64,000 nucleotides of DNA from Thalassobacillus_A hwangdonensis (GTDB taxonomy: Bacteria > Bacillota > Bacilli > Bacillales > Halobacillaceae). The stretch lies in assembly GCF_042675915.1 (NCBI RefSeq), contig NZ_JBHTKL010000001.1, positions 1 through 64,000 of the forward strand. The letters run 5' to 3'. Positions 49,038-57,616 of this stretch are shown piece by piece. Position numbers and translations under genes: made by a program. Every line of letters starts with the position of its first letter. Within the stretch, counting starts at the first letter, position 1. The notes beneath the pieces are model-generated. The model made no database searches, was not told where the DNA came from, and was given only the letters and a program-made list of their open reading frames with translations.

Positions 49038-50852
49038 TTAAAATGTTCCATGTTCGATAAAAGCCTTTAAGCGCTCCATGGGCTGTTGTACCTTTGCCTG
49101 GTGATAGGTGCTGAACGGACATCCATTCCTTTGCAGGCGTTCCAGTGTGTTGGCAATCGTGAACTGGCTCGGGTGTTCCACTTCACCAAGTTCTTCCCAA
49201 AATAATGGAGTGGAAACACTGGCATAAGGATACGCTCTCGGTGAGTAGGGAGCGATGATCGTTTTCCCTGGCGCGTGTTGGACGTGATCGATATAAAGCC
49301 GTCCTTTCCGATTTTTTTTCAGGCGTTCCGTCGTAAACGCATCAGGCTCAAAATGAACGAGTGTTTCTGCAATGATTGCCGTGAAAATGGAAGTCTGCTC
49401 GTATGTGAGAGATCCACTGGTTATTGGAATGTGCACCTGCATGCCTTTTCCACCGGAGGTTTTTACGAAGGATATAAGTCCAAGCTCTTGAAAAAGTGTG
49501 TGAAGGTGCTGTGCTGCCCTTTTTGCATCTGGAAATTGATCGATATCTGCAGGATCAAGGTCGAAGACGATTTCATCAGGATGAGCTTCGTCGATTTTTT
49601 GAAAAGGAATATGGTACTCGATTGCAGCCTGATTGGCAAACCAGATGAACCCTTCCACATTTTCAACAAGCTGGGAGTGATCATCCATACGCTTCAGAAA
49701 GTCCGGCGCGTATTCCGGAAGATGTTTCTGAAAGAAGGAAGATGCTTCAATTCCATCCGGATAGCGGATGACAGTCAGTCTTTTCCCGTGGATGAAAGGT
49801 TCCATATAAGGATAGACATTTCGTAAATATTGGATGACCTCTTGCTTCCGGTGAGCAGGATAGAGCAGTTTATCCAAATTCGAATAAGCGATGGAAGAGG
49901 GTGGACTGGATAACTGCCAGCGGATGCTTGACCTGGTACAGCTCGCACTATCCGCTTCCAGTCGGAAACTCTTGAATGAGGGTTCTCGTAATTCTTTATC
50001 GTGAATCCCCAGGCAATGGATATCCATACAGATTGCCGGAGGTAAATGATAGCTATTTCCTTTCTTTGATCCCTTGGATTTAATAACTTCAATCAGTTCT
50101 TCCTCGTCTTTCCTGCTCAATCCATGCTTGCATTTTCCTAATGCTATGACTTCCCCATCGTCCATGAAGCCGACTGAAAAATATCCGTTCGAGGGCTGGT
50201 AACCGGTCAGGAAAGCAGTCAATATTCGCCAATTTTTTATTTTGATCCAGGAGTCGACTTTCCCCTTTTTATATTGTGAATTTTTCCTTTTTGCAATGAT
50301 CCCTTCCCCTTGATGTTCCGTAACTCTTTTATGAACCTCGTTAACATCTGTATAGGTTTCGATCAGGCATAATTGCGTCCCAACTTTAACACCATCTGGA
50401 AGCTTGGCTCGTTCGAATAGGCCTGCCAGTTGCTGCTTACGTTTTTCATGTGTACGACGTTCTAAGGACTTACCTCTCATTCTAAGCAAATCGAAAGCAA
50501 GGAACTGAGCACTTCTTTTTTTACACCATTCTTGGATTTTTGAAGCTGTCCCCATTCGTGAACGGGTTTGTAATAGTGAGAAGTTTGCCTGGACTGGTGT
50601 GTTCAGGATCACTAGTTCTCCGTCTAATGTAAGCGGGAGTGCTACCTCGACCAAGTCCTGTAATTCCTCACAGCGCTGCACAATCTCAGGGAATTGTTTC
50701 GTCAGACTTTTTCCGTTTCGGCTGATCAACTGGATCGATTCTTTTTCCCATTTCAATAAACATCGAAAACCGTCATATTTCACTTCGTAGACCCATTCCG
50801 AACCTTTTGGTAATTCGGTCGCAAGTGTCGGCTGCATTGTTTCATAACTCAT
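49038..50852 (-). CDS. ligD: ATP-dependent DNA ligase D (LIG-POL)
   Basis: A 604-residue two-domain repair enzyme for non-homologous end joining. The ligase domain is N-terminal: the adenylated Lys is K25 in YEVKYDGFRCLL, with ligase motifs through VDSWIKIKNWR. The primase-polymerase domain is C-terminal (LDKLLYP, GFIWFANQAAIEYH, VFDLDPAD metal site, VKTSGGKGMQVHI). There is no phosphoesterase domain, the usual Bacillus form. The start follows CTAAGGAGGATCT. Divergent from ku. Confidence 0.95.
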   Translation of the reverse strand: MSYETMQPTLATELPKGSEWVYEVKYDGFRCLLKWEKESIQLISRNGKSLTKQFPEIVQRCEELQDLVEVALPLTLDGELVILNTPVQANFSLLQTRSRMGTASKIQEWCKKRSAQFLAFDLLRMRGKSLERRTHEKRKQQLAGLFERAKLPDGVKVGTQLCLIETYTDVNEVHKRVTEHQGEGIIAKRKNSQYKKGKVDSWIKIKNWRILTAFLTGYQPSNGYFSVGFMDDGEVIALGKCKHGLSRKDEEELIEVIKSKGSKKGNSYHLPPAICMDIHCLGIHDKELREPSFKSFRLEADSASCTRSSIRWQLSSPPSSIAYSNLDKLLYPAHRKQEVIQYLRNVYPYMEPFIHGKRLTVIRYPDGIEASSFFQKHLPEYAPDFLKRMDDHSQLVENVEGFIWFANQAAIEYHIPFQKIDEAHPDEIVFDLDPADIDQFPDAKRAAQHLHTLFQELGLISFVKTSGGKGMQVHIPITSGSLTYEQTSIFTAIIAETLVHFEPDAFTTERLKKNRKGRLYIDHVQHAPGKTIIAPYSPRAYPYASVSTPLFWEELGEVEHPSQFTIANTLERLQRNGCPFSTYHQAKVQQPMERLKAFIEHGTF

Positions 50853-50947
50853 AGCGAGATCCTCCTTAGCTGTTAGTGTGGGTAAGGATGAAGGTTAAAC
50901 ATATTTCCGGCTGTCTTGTAAAAGCTAAGAAAAAAGAGGTGAGCACG

Positions 50948-51802
50948 ATGCATACAATGTGGAAAGGAACGATCAGCTTCGGTCTGGTCAATATACCTGT
51001 CAAACTTCATACAGCTACCGAGAATAAAGACATCAAGTTAAGACAGCTCCATAAAGAGTGTGAGTCTCCGATCAAGTATGAAAAAGTGTGTCCTGTCTGT
51101 GAAAAAGAAGTCGGTCAGGATGATATCGTACGTGCATTCGAATACGCCAAGAACAAATTCGTCAAATTGTCCGACGAAGAATTGAAGGAATTGAAGGAAG
51201 AGAATTCAGATAAATCAGTGGAAATCGTCGACTTTGTAAAACTTGAAGAAATCGATCCAATCTATTTTGAAAAGAGTTATTACCTTTCTCCCAATGAAGG
51301 TGGGTCGAAAGCCTACGTCCTCCTGCGACAGGCCTTGGAGGATACAGGGAAAATCGGAATTGCCAAAATCATGATCCGTTCCAAAGAACAGCTTGCCGTC
51401 ATTCGGGTGTATCAGAACACGTTGTTGATGGAAACGATTCACTATCCGGATGAGGTCCGAAGTGTAGGAGACGTACAGAACGTTCCCGAAGAGGGCGAAA
51501 CAGTCAAGAAGGAACTTGATACAGCGAAAATGCTGATCGATCAGTTGACCACTGAATTCGATCCAACCAAATACACTGACGAGTATCGGAATGCGCTTCT
51601 TGAATTGATTGAAGCACGGAAGAATGCGGATGAAGTCACCACCGCTAAAGAGAAGAAGGCACCAGACAATGTCACCAACTTGATGGATGCGCTGGAAGCA
51701 TCTTTGCAAAAAGCGAACAAAGGTCAGAAGAAAACGACAAAGAAAAAAACAACCGCGTCAAAAAAATCGAAATCTACAAAGAAAGTGAAAAAGGAAGCTT
51801 GA
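50948..51802 (+). CDS. ku: Ku DNA end-binding protein
   Basis: A 284-residue prokaryotic Ku that encircles DNA ends as a homodimer and recruits LigD. The Ku core begins HTMWKGTISFGLVNIPVKLHTATENKDI; CPVCEKEV is a partly retained zinc-like motif. The C-terminal tail (KKTTKKKTTASKKSKSTKKVKK in pieces) is lysine-rich and should bind DNA non-specifically. ATG 50948 lies after AAAGAGGTGAGCACG; an upstream in-frame GTG at 50876 lacks a site. Together with divergent ligD it forms a complete minimal NHEJ set, typically used in spores. Confidence 0.95.
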   Translation: MHTMWKGTISFGLVNIPVKLHTATENKDIKLRQLHKECESPIKYEKVCPVCEKEVGQDDIVRAFEYAKNKFVKLSDEELKELKEENSDKSVEIVDFVKLEEIDPIYFEKSYYLSPNEGGSKAYVLLRQALEDTGKIGIAKIMIRSKEQLAVIRVYQNTLLMETIHYPDEVRSVGDVQNVPEEGETVKKELDTAKMLIDQLTTEFDPTKYTDEYRNALLELIEARKNADEVTTAKEKKAPDNVTNLMDALEASLQKANKGQKKTTKKKTTASKKSKSTKKVKKEA

Positions 51803-51806
51803 AGGG

Positions 51807-51838
51807 AAACAGCCGCAATCAGTGCGGCTGTTTTTTAT
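51807..51838. terminator. bidirectional terminator
   Basis: Stem aaacagccgca with tgcggctgttt between ku and the convergent gerC, T tract on both strands. Confidence 0.9.
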
Positions 51839-52965
51839 TCAATGATTCCGTGGCGTACTAACCGAACATTAACTTTTACATCGACATCCATTGTTTTTAT
51901 CTTTTCTCGCCATTCCTTTTTTGAAAAATTTGTTGATCGATGCAAGGAATTGGCAATTTCTCCGAACCCGATTGGATCCACTCCAAATTCCTTGAAGGTG
52001 CCGATCAAATCATCCAGTTGTGATTCAAGCGCCTTTTCTGCACCCTTTTCGATTTTTTTGATCACTTCTGCTTTTCTGATTTCAATCTCATCTGATATTT
52101 CCAACATTCTCCCAGTTATTTCTACATGCACTTGGAATTTTTGGTGATTCCCTCGCTCCGGCATCGTGATCCTCTGTTTGCTGTAAATGTCATTCAAAGC
52201 AATGAAAACTTTATTGTTGCCAGAAGCACTTGATTTTTTCGTATATTCCTTAAGCGGTTCTTCCTCTAATTCTATTTCTAGATTAGAAATTTTTGAATTC
52301 TCCTTGAGCATCGTAATATAGATGCCTTTATGAGGAGGAATTTGACCGACGAGCTTATCCTCTTCCAGGAGTCCGATGCTGCTGATGGTAACTTTTCCAT
52401 GTTCCAGAGAAAGAATAGGAAGTACTGGGTCTACTCCGACTTGTTGCAGCGAGTGGATGAAATGGTGAAGCGATGCATCTGGGACACCTTGATTTTTCGT
52501 GTTTTTCTCAATCAGTTGACTTAAATAGGTGGCGATATCCGGTGCACCTTCATATTTTTCAGAAAAGAGGATATCCCTCGCATTTTCTTCGGCAATAGCA
52601 AAGGAAATCAAATCGGCCATTTTAGCATCTCTACCCAAGGTATCCACGTATGGAAGAATTCCTTTTTCTGCTGTTGCCCTGCCGAATACAGCCATCCTCA
52701 TCTGACCGGTTACCAGTTCCTGACTCGTTTTATAGTTTGCCTTATTCCGGATTCCCTTAGAAGTGCTAGATCTGCTCTCAATCACTTGAGACACGTTCGG
52801 GGCATTCTGATTGAACTGCAAATAGACCAATGTACCATCAATGACATTCTCTTCCTGCAAGTCATAACCGATACCGGTTATGATACCGAGTTTTTCGATG
52901 TAGTTGAGTTCGACACACCCAGTGAGCAGGGCAAAAGATACGACACACGCGAGTATTCTTTTCAT
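51835..52965 (-). CDS. spore germination lipoprotein subunit C (Ger(x)C), operon 2
   Basis: A 376-residue lipoprotein; lipobox LLTGC at residue 17 followed by VELNYIEKLGIITGIGYD. The C-terminal region ends VNVRLVRHGIIE, as in the first operon. It begins 4 bp inside the upstream gerB end (overlap at 52962-52965). Compared with the operon 1 protein it is clearly diverged, so the two receptors probably respond to different germinants. Confidence 0.9.
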   Translation of the reverse strand: MKRILACVVSFALLTGCVELNYIEKLGIITGIGYDLQEENVIDGTLVYLQFNQNAPNVSQVIESRSSTSKGIRNKANYKTSQELVTGQMRMAVFGRATAEKGILPYVDTLGRDAKMADLISFAIAEENARDILFSEKYEGAPDIATYLSQLIEKNTKNQGVPDASLHHFIHSLQQVGVDPVLPILSLEHGKVTISSIGLLEEDKLVGQIPPHKGIYITMLKENSKISNLEIELEEEPLKEYTKKSSASGNNKVFIALNDIYSKQRITMPERGNHQKFQVHVEITGRMLEISDEIEIRKAEVIKKIEKGAEKALESQLDDLIGTFKEFGVDPIGFGEIANSLHRSTNFSKKEWREKIKTMDVDVKVNVRLVRHGIIE

Positions 52966-54068
52966 TGCTGCTCACTTCTCCTTTTTCTCGTTTTCAGCCA
53001 GACTAAAGGAAAGAGAAGAATTGGGTAAACGAAAGCGATCCAGAAACCTGCTATTGCGGAATAATTGGTAATTGTATTGATGTCAACGCGATATTTCACA
53101 AGAAAGGACCCTATAAAAAGTGCTCCGCCATAAACATACAAGGAAGTTCGCTGTGGAATTCTATACAGTCGCTTAACTCCGTAGGTAAATAACCATGTAA
53201 TCATAATGAAATTGGGTAAGATGACGAGTAACCATAACGAGATGGCAATCATGTCGAACCTTTCAAGAATAGGGAATGATACCACTTTGAACAGTGTCAA
53301 TGTAGCCCATACTGTTTGTTTCAATTGATCCTCTGCAAAGAAACCGATGGAAACGACGGTGACGAGCAAGACAAGAAATGTTGTGAAAAAGACTGCCAGG
53401 TGAGAAGGAAGTGAGACCTTGTTTTTATTTTTGACGAAGGGATATACGAAAAATAGCACTTCCAATCCTATGATGGTATATGTCGTCTTGTAGACACCCT
53501 TCAGAATTTCAGTCGGACTTGCCTCCATAATCGGTAGAAAATGGTTCCAGTCCATCATCTTGATCGGCACATAAATCGTTGCAATTAGCCAGATTGTTGC
53601 AAAGAAAAACACGACGGATACGCCGACTGCCACTCTGAAACCTCCAAGTACTGCATAGATGGCTATTGCTATCAGCATCAAGCTCAATAAAGGCTGAGAA
53701 AAATTGGGGAATATGAATACTTGGACGACTTCAATGTAATTAAGCATGACGGTGAAGTTAAGGAAGAAAAAATAAACCAAATACACGCTCCCTAATAGTG
53801 TCCCGATCACCCTGCCGAACAAGTCCACCTGTATACCGAACAAATCTGCATTCTCATAACATTTCAAGATATGGATCATGAGGTAGATGATCAAATGCAT
53901 ATATAATCCTGCAATGAGTACGGATATCCAGGCATCTTGCTTGGACATTTCAAAGACATAGCGAGGGACCCCCATCAGCCCTGCACCAATCTGCAGCGTG
54001 TGGATGATGAAAAATAGATAGAAAGCCTCGATCTGTTTTCCAGGTGTATGTGGTACATTGACCTTCAT
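52962..54068 (-). CDS. spore germination receptor subunit B (permease), operon 2
   Basis: A 368-residue integral membrane protein of the GerB/YndE group with about ten helices: IEAFYLFFIIHTLQIGAGLMGVPRYVFEMSKQDAWIS at the N-terminus. ATG 54068 is used, seven bases after the gerA stop with agtaggg between; the TTG at 54086 would overlap gerA. Middle gene of the gerA-gerB-gerC operon on the minus strand. Confidence 0.9.
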   Translation of the reverse strand: MKVNVPHTPGKQIEAFYLFFIIHTLQIGAGLMGVPRYVFEMSKQDAWISVLIAGLYMHLIIYLMIHILKCYENADLFGIQVDLFGRVIGTLLGSVYLVYFFFLNFTVMLNYIEVVQVFIFPNFSQPLLSLMLIAIAIYAVLGGFRVAVGVSVVFFFATIWLIATIYVPIKMMDWNHFLPIMEASPTEILKGVYKTTYTIIGLEVLFFVYPFVKNKNKVSLPSHLAVFFTTFLVLLVTVVSIGFFAEDQLKQTVWATLTLFKVVSFPILERFDMIAISLWLLVILPNFIMITWLFTYGVKRLYRIPQRTSLYVYGGALFIGSFLVKYRVDINTITNYSAIAGFWIAFVYPILLFPLVWLKTRKRRSEQQ

Positions 54069-54075
54069 TTTATCC

Positions 54076-55584
54076 CTACTCGTCAATATCTTTTCGTTTC
54101 TTTGCCTGTTCTTGCGGATAACGTTTCCGTCTTTTCACTTGGTTGGCTAACGGAAGTTTATTGCTCTTTGAAAAAGGCAGCCGGAACAAGGAATCATCAA
54201 AATCCTTAAGCAGTATCGGGTAGATCGGTGCAAAGTAAGGTCTTCCCAGTGAAGTCACTTTCAACAGATGAATCAATAGAAAAGCAACTCCGAACATGAG
54301 ACCGATCAATCCGAAGGTACCTGCAAGAATAATCATAGGGAAACGAATGATTCGGATCGCTGTCCCCATCAGGTAGCTTGGCGCAGTAAATGAAGCAAGT
54401 GCACTCAAGGCGATGACGATGATCAGAATATTACTCGTAAAACCGGCCTTAACTGCTGCCTGTCCCAGTACGATACCTCCAACGATACCCATTGTCTGTC
54501 CCACTTTAGTAGGCAAGCGGGCACCCGCTTCTCTTAACAGTTCAATCAATATTTCCAAAAGTAGTGCTTCCATTATGGGCGGAAATGGTACCATCGCTCT
54601 TGATTGACCTAAAGAAATCAATAAAGACTGAGGGATGATTTCATAGTGGAAGGTCAATGCAGCCACATATAATGGCGTCAGTACGATGGAAATGATCATC
54701 GCGAATATTCGGAGCACTCTTAGAAAAGTCCCCATATTCCACCGCATATAAAGGTCTTCTGTCGATTCGAAGAAACTGAATAATGTTGTAGGACCGATGA
54801 TGCCTGTCGGACTTTTATCGACGAGCACACCCACTTTTCCTCTTGTAATTGCATAGCAGAAACGGTCTGGCAATTCAGTCATCAGCAGTTGAGGAAAGAT
54901 GGAACTGGACTTATCTTCAATGAATTGGCTCAGCACGGAAGAATCCTCGATTTCATCCACTTTTAAGTCCGTGAGCCTTTGTCTCATCGTGTTCACATTT
55001 GTATCATTTGCCAATGATTTCAGGTAAACCAGTCTCACTTCCGATTTGATTCTTTCTCCGATGATTATTTTCTCGACAACCAAGTCCTCTGTATCCAGTC
55101 TCCATCTGACTACATTCAAGTTCGTTACGAGCGATTCAGTGAATGAAATCTGAGGTCCGAAGACAAGTGATTCCGTCTCAGCTCGATTCAGCGCACGTTT
55201 CTCAAGGTTAGGAAGAAAGAATGTGACCGCTTCGCTCTCTCCGACAATATAAATACCAACAGATCCTTTGATCAATTCCTGTGCCAGTTTACCGATCTCC
55301 GATGCGGAACTCCCGCTAGATAACGGAATTTCGTTCAAAAGGGATGCATTTGTCCAAGTTACCTTGCGAGAAGTCAAAGGGAGGAGAAGACTACGCTCCA
55401 TTTCTTCTTTATTGATCTGATAGGTGAGGAACGCTAATAGTATGGTTTGATTGTTTAATTCAAAAGTCTTTATTTTCAAATCAGGACTATCATTCAATTG
55501 TTCTTTCAAAGAGGATTCAAACGACGTTTCATTATAAGGGAATCCACTACCCGAAGTGGATCGGTTCGTCCGCTTTTTCACCAT
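54076..55584 (-). CDS. spore germination receptor subunit A (GerA family), operon 2
   Basis: A 502-residue GerA-type protein. Conserved regions: SPTGIIGPTTLFSFFESTEDLYMRW, REAGARLPTKVGQTMGIVGGIVLGQAAVKAG and a basic C-terminal tail (KRRKRYPQEQAKKRK). The ATG follows GAGGAGGATTTGTTGA. First gene of the second receptor operon. Confidence 0.93.
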   Translation of the reverse strand: MVKKRTNRSTSGSGFPYNETSFESSLKEQLNDSPDLKIKTFELNNQTILLAFLTYQINKEEMERSLLLPLTSRKVTWTNASLLNEIPLSSGSSASEIGKLAQELIKGSVGIYIVGESEAVTFFLPNLEKRALNRAETESLVFGPQISFTESLVTNLNVVRWRLDTEDLVVEKIIIGERIKSEVRLVYLKSLANDTNVNTMRQRLTDLKVDEIEDSSVLSQFIEDKSSSIFPQLLMTELPDRFCYAITRGKVGVLVDKSPTGIIGPTTLFSFFESTEDLYMRWNMGTFLRVLRIFAMIISIVLTPLYVAALTFHYEIIPQSLLISLGQSRAMVPFPPIMEALLLEILIELLREAGARLPTKVGQTMGIVGGIVLGQAAVKAGFTSNILIIVIALSALASFTAPSYLMGTAIRIIRFPMIILAGTFGLIGLMFGVAFLLIHLLKVTSLGRPYFAPIYPILLKDFDDSLFRLPFSKSNKLPLANQVKRRKRYPQEQAKKRKDIDE

Positions 55585-55760
55585 TCAACAAATCCTCCTC
55601 GAGCGCTGTTTTTCTTATTATGAGGAGAAGTGGCAGAAATATGAATTGGGTTGTAACAGTTCTTGCAGCATGGAGGTCTATAGATTGCCCTCCCACTGTG
55701 GAATTGATTTGCTCTTAAATTGGAAAGCTAATGATATTCCACCTGAAAGGAATGTGGGTG

Positions 55761-56780
55761 ATGGAACTGCAACTGATTGAAGCATATATTCCCAAAAAAC
55801 ATTACGAATCAGTCAGCAAGAAGCTGCAGGCGTTTGATTATGAAACGTACTGGATATCAAATGAATCAGAGGAACGGAAGCTGGTAAGGATTTTAACTGG
55901 GACGAGTCAGACTGAAGAGATCCTCAATTATCTGGAGGAGGTTTCGAATGTAATTGAAGGGTTCGAAACGATGCTGATCCCCGTTCAAGCTTTCTTTTCA
56001 AAAGATACGGTAACAAAAAAGGAAGAAGCGGACAAAGAAGACGAAGAAGAGAAAAAAGCGAGATTGTTGCGAGCGAGCAGGCATGAACTTCTTTCTTCCG
56101 TGGAGAAGAATAGTCGGACCACAATGAACTACACGTTGATGATTCTTTTATCAGCGATTGTAGCCACTGTCGGGTTTGTGAAGGACAGTGAAGCAGTTGT
56201 AATCGGGGCAATGGTGATTGCACCGATGATCGGCCCAGTCATTGCTACTGCATTTGCATCCATCTTAGGAGATTATAAGCTGCTCGGACGGGCTGTGCTC
56301 GCTTCATTATTTGGAATTATCATCGTCATTTTCATATCGATTCTATTCGGACTTTTTTTCAAGGGAGGAATGACGACCGACCAGTACGTTGCAAGGACGG
56401 AAGTCACCATTTCAGATATTTTTCTGGGAGTTGCGTCTGGAGCTGCTGGAGCACTTGCCTTTTTGAACCGATTGTCTGGAAACCTCGTCGGCGTTATGGT
56501 CGCTGTTGCCCTATTACCTCCAACAGTTGCGTTAGGGATGTCAATCGGAGACGGGGGATGGGGAAACGCATATGGGGCCTTTCTGCTGTTGACTGTAAAT
56601 ATCAGTTCCATCTTACTCGCCGCCGTGACCATTTTCTCGATTACGGGTATCAGGCCGGTAAGGTGGGAGGAAGTACAGCGTGCCAATGTATCAAGGCCCT
56701 TGTCAATCGTGTTCATCTCTTTCCTTGTATTAACGCTTGCTGTTGTGATCCTGCTTGGTCAGGGAATTAAATTTGAATGA
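55761..56780 (+). CDS. DUF389 / TIGR00341 family membrane protein
   Basis: A 339-residue protein. A soluble N-terminal alpha-beta domain (about 1-80) and an acidic linker precede six membrane segments. The DUF389 core is visible as SEAVVIGAMVIAPMIGPVIATAFA and VGVMVAVALLPPTVALGMSIGDG. Function of the family is unknown; a transporter-like role is suggested by the duplicated Gly/Pro-rich re-entrant motifs. ATG 55761 follows GAAAGGAATGTGGGTG. Confidence 0.85.
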   Translation: MELQLIEAYIPKKHYESVSKKLQAFDYETYWISNESEERKLVRILTGTSQTEEILNYLEEVSNVIEGFETMLIPVQAFFSKDTVTKKEEADKEDEEEKKARLLRASRHELLSSVEKNSRTTMNYTLMILLSAIVATVGFVKDSEAVVIGAMVIAPMIGPVIATAFASILGDYKLLGRAVLASLFGIIIVIFISILFGLFFKGGMTTDQYVARTEVTISDIFLGVASGAAGALAFLNRLSGNLVGVMVAVALLPPTVALGMSIGDGGWGNAYGAFLLLTVNISSILLAAVTIFSITGIRPVRWEEVQRANVSRPLSIVFISFLVLTLAVVILLGQGIKFE

Positions 56781-56849
56781 AAAATACCCCCATAAATTAT
56801 ACTGGCATCAGGAAAATTATAGAAACCGGATGACGGGAGGTGTTTTCAT

Positions 56850-57092
56850 TTGGAAAGGAACAATCGGTTATGCAGAATTTGTGGTGAAAAGATGCCTAGC
56901 ACTCCGTTCATGAGCTGTTCCGCATGCTTGCAGGATGGGGAGAAAGTCCGCGCATATATAGTGAAGCATCCATTTAAAACACCTGAAGAGATTGCTGATG
57001 CTACAGAGGTATCCATTGAAACCATAAAAAAATTAGTAGAACGAGGTACTATGACAAGATTCCAGTTGAAGAATATGGACCGTGTAATGTGA
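56850..57092 (+). CDS. small zinc-ribbon plus HTH protein, YvyF-like
   Basis: An 80-residue protein. Two CxxC pairs (CRICGE and CSAC) form a zinc ribbon; the C-terminal half (TPEEIADATEVSIETIKKLVERGTM) is a MerR/helix-turn-helix-like motif. This order is that of the YvyF flagellar-operon protein family, but no flagellar genes are nearby and this protein is shorter. TTG start after CGGGAGGTG. Possibly a small DNA-binding regulator of its neighbours. Confidence 0.62.
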   Translation: MERNNRLCRICGEKMPSTPFMSCSACLQDGEKVRAYIVKHPFKTPEEIADATEVSIETIKKLVERGTMTRFQLKNMDRVM

Positions 57093-57107
57093 ATTACGTA
57101 CATGAAA

Positions 57108-57139
57108 GCAGCTGTCGAAATACTTCGGCAGCTGTTTTT
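57108..57139 (+). terminator. intrinsic terminator
   Basis: Stem gcagctgtcgaa with ttcggcagctg-type arm and T5. Confidence 0.88.
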
Positions 57140-57241
57140 ACATGTCATCAAATTTCCTGGATGAATTTTCAGAATTGTGTTGATTTAAAAAATGGAAACT
57201 ATATAATTAAATAACATTATGAGAAAAGGAGGTCACGGAAA

Positions 57242-57322
57242 ATGAAAAAGCGTCTTGGAATGATTTCAGACAATTTAATACGTTACGTGGCCGTACCTGA
57301 TCATGATGGTTTCATCAGCTGA
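57242..57322 (+). CDS. 26-codon leader peptide of the bmrCD-like operon
   Basis: A short ORF with an excellent AAAAGGAGGTCACGGAA ribosome-binding site. The product starts MKKRLGMISDNL and ends DHDGFIS; it has no domain. Codons for YVA (57284-57292) supply the sequence tacgtggcc, which is perfectly complementary to the 5' arm of the terminator at 57353. This is the arrangement expected of a ribosome-mediated attenuator leader. In B. subtilis the bmrCD genes have a leader peptide gene, bmrB, with such a role. Confidence 0.72.
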   Translation: MKKRLGMISDNLIRYVAVPDHDGFIS

Positions 57323-57377
57323 GGTATGAGTAGCTTTATATGAACATTCATTGGCCACGTAGACTGCGTGGCTTTTT
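57284..57377 (+). promoter_or_regulatory. antiterminator / terminator switch of the bmrCD-like leader
   Basis: Region 1 (57284-57292, tacgtggcc, inside the leader ORF) can pair over 9 bp with region 3 (57353-57361, ggccacgta). Region 3 can instead pair with region 4 (57366-57372, gcgtggc) to make a 7-bp terminator with a U5 tract (57373-57377). The two structures exclude each other. Ribosomes on region 1 would favour termination; ribosomes stalled earlier would leave region 1 free and favour read-through. Confidence 0.72.
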
Positions 57378-57391
57378 ATATTTTCCTGGAG

Positions 57392-57428
57392 AGAGTATAC
57401 GTCGCGTACGTATGCTCTTTTTTATTTT
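57392..57428 (+). terminator. second terminator in the bmrCD-like leader
   Basis: Stem agagtatacgt with acgtatgctct (one G-T pair), 5-nt loop, T6. It is 190 bp before bmrC, so the operon is expressed only if this is bypassed or if another promoter lies after it. Confidence 0.82.
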
Positions 57429-57515
57429 AGTTCATAAGAGCTCACTCATTACATTAGATAGGGATGGTAAGCAGTCCAGCTGCTTTTCATAAATATTTTT
57501 CAGGAGGTAAAGAAT

Positions 57516-57572
57516 ATGGAACTTTGGAAGAAACGACTCACAGAACATGCAGATTGGAAAGATAGCGGCTAG
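57516..57572 (+). CDS. 18-codon second leader ORF
   Basis: A tiny ORF (MELWKKRLTEHADWKDSG) preceded by CAGGAGGTAAAGAAT, a near-ideal ribosome-binding site, and ending 44 bp before bmrC. Its strong site and position suggest it is translated. It may be a second leader peptide or may keep ribosomes near the bmrC start. A weak hairpin (aagcag with ctgctt plus T4, 57469-57487) precedes it. Confidence 0.55.
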   Translation: MELWKKRLTEHADWKDSG

Positions 57573-57616
57573 CAACACAGAGAAGTGACAATTGAATAGA
57601 GGAAGGAAGTGGAAGT

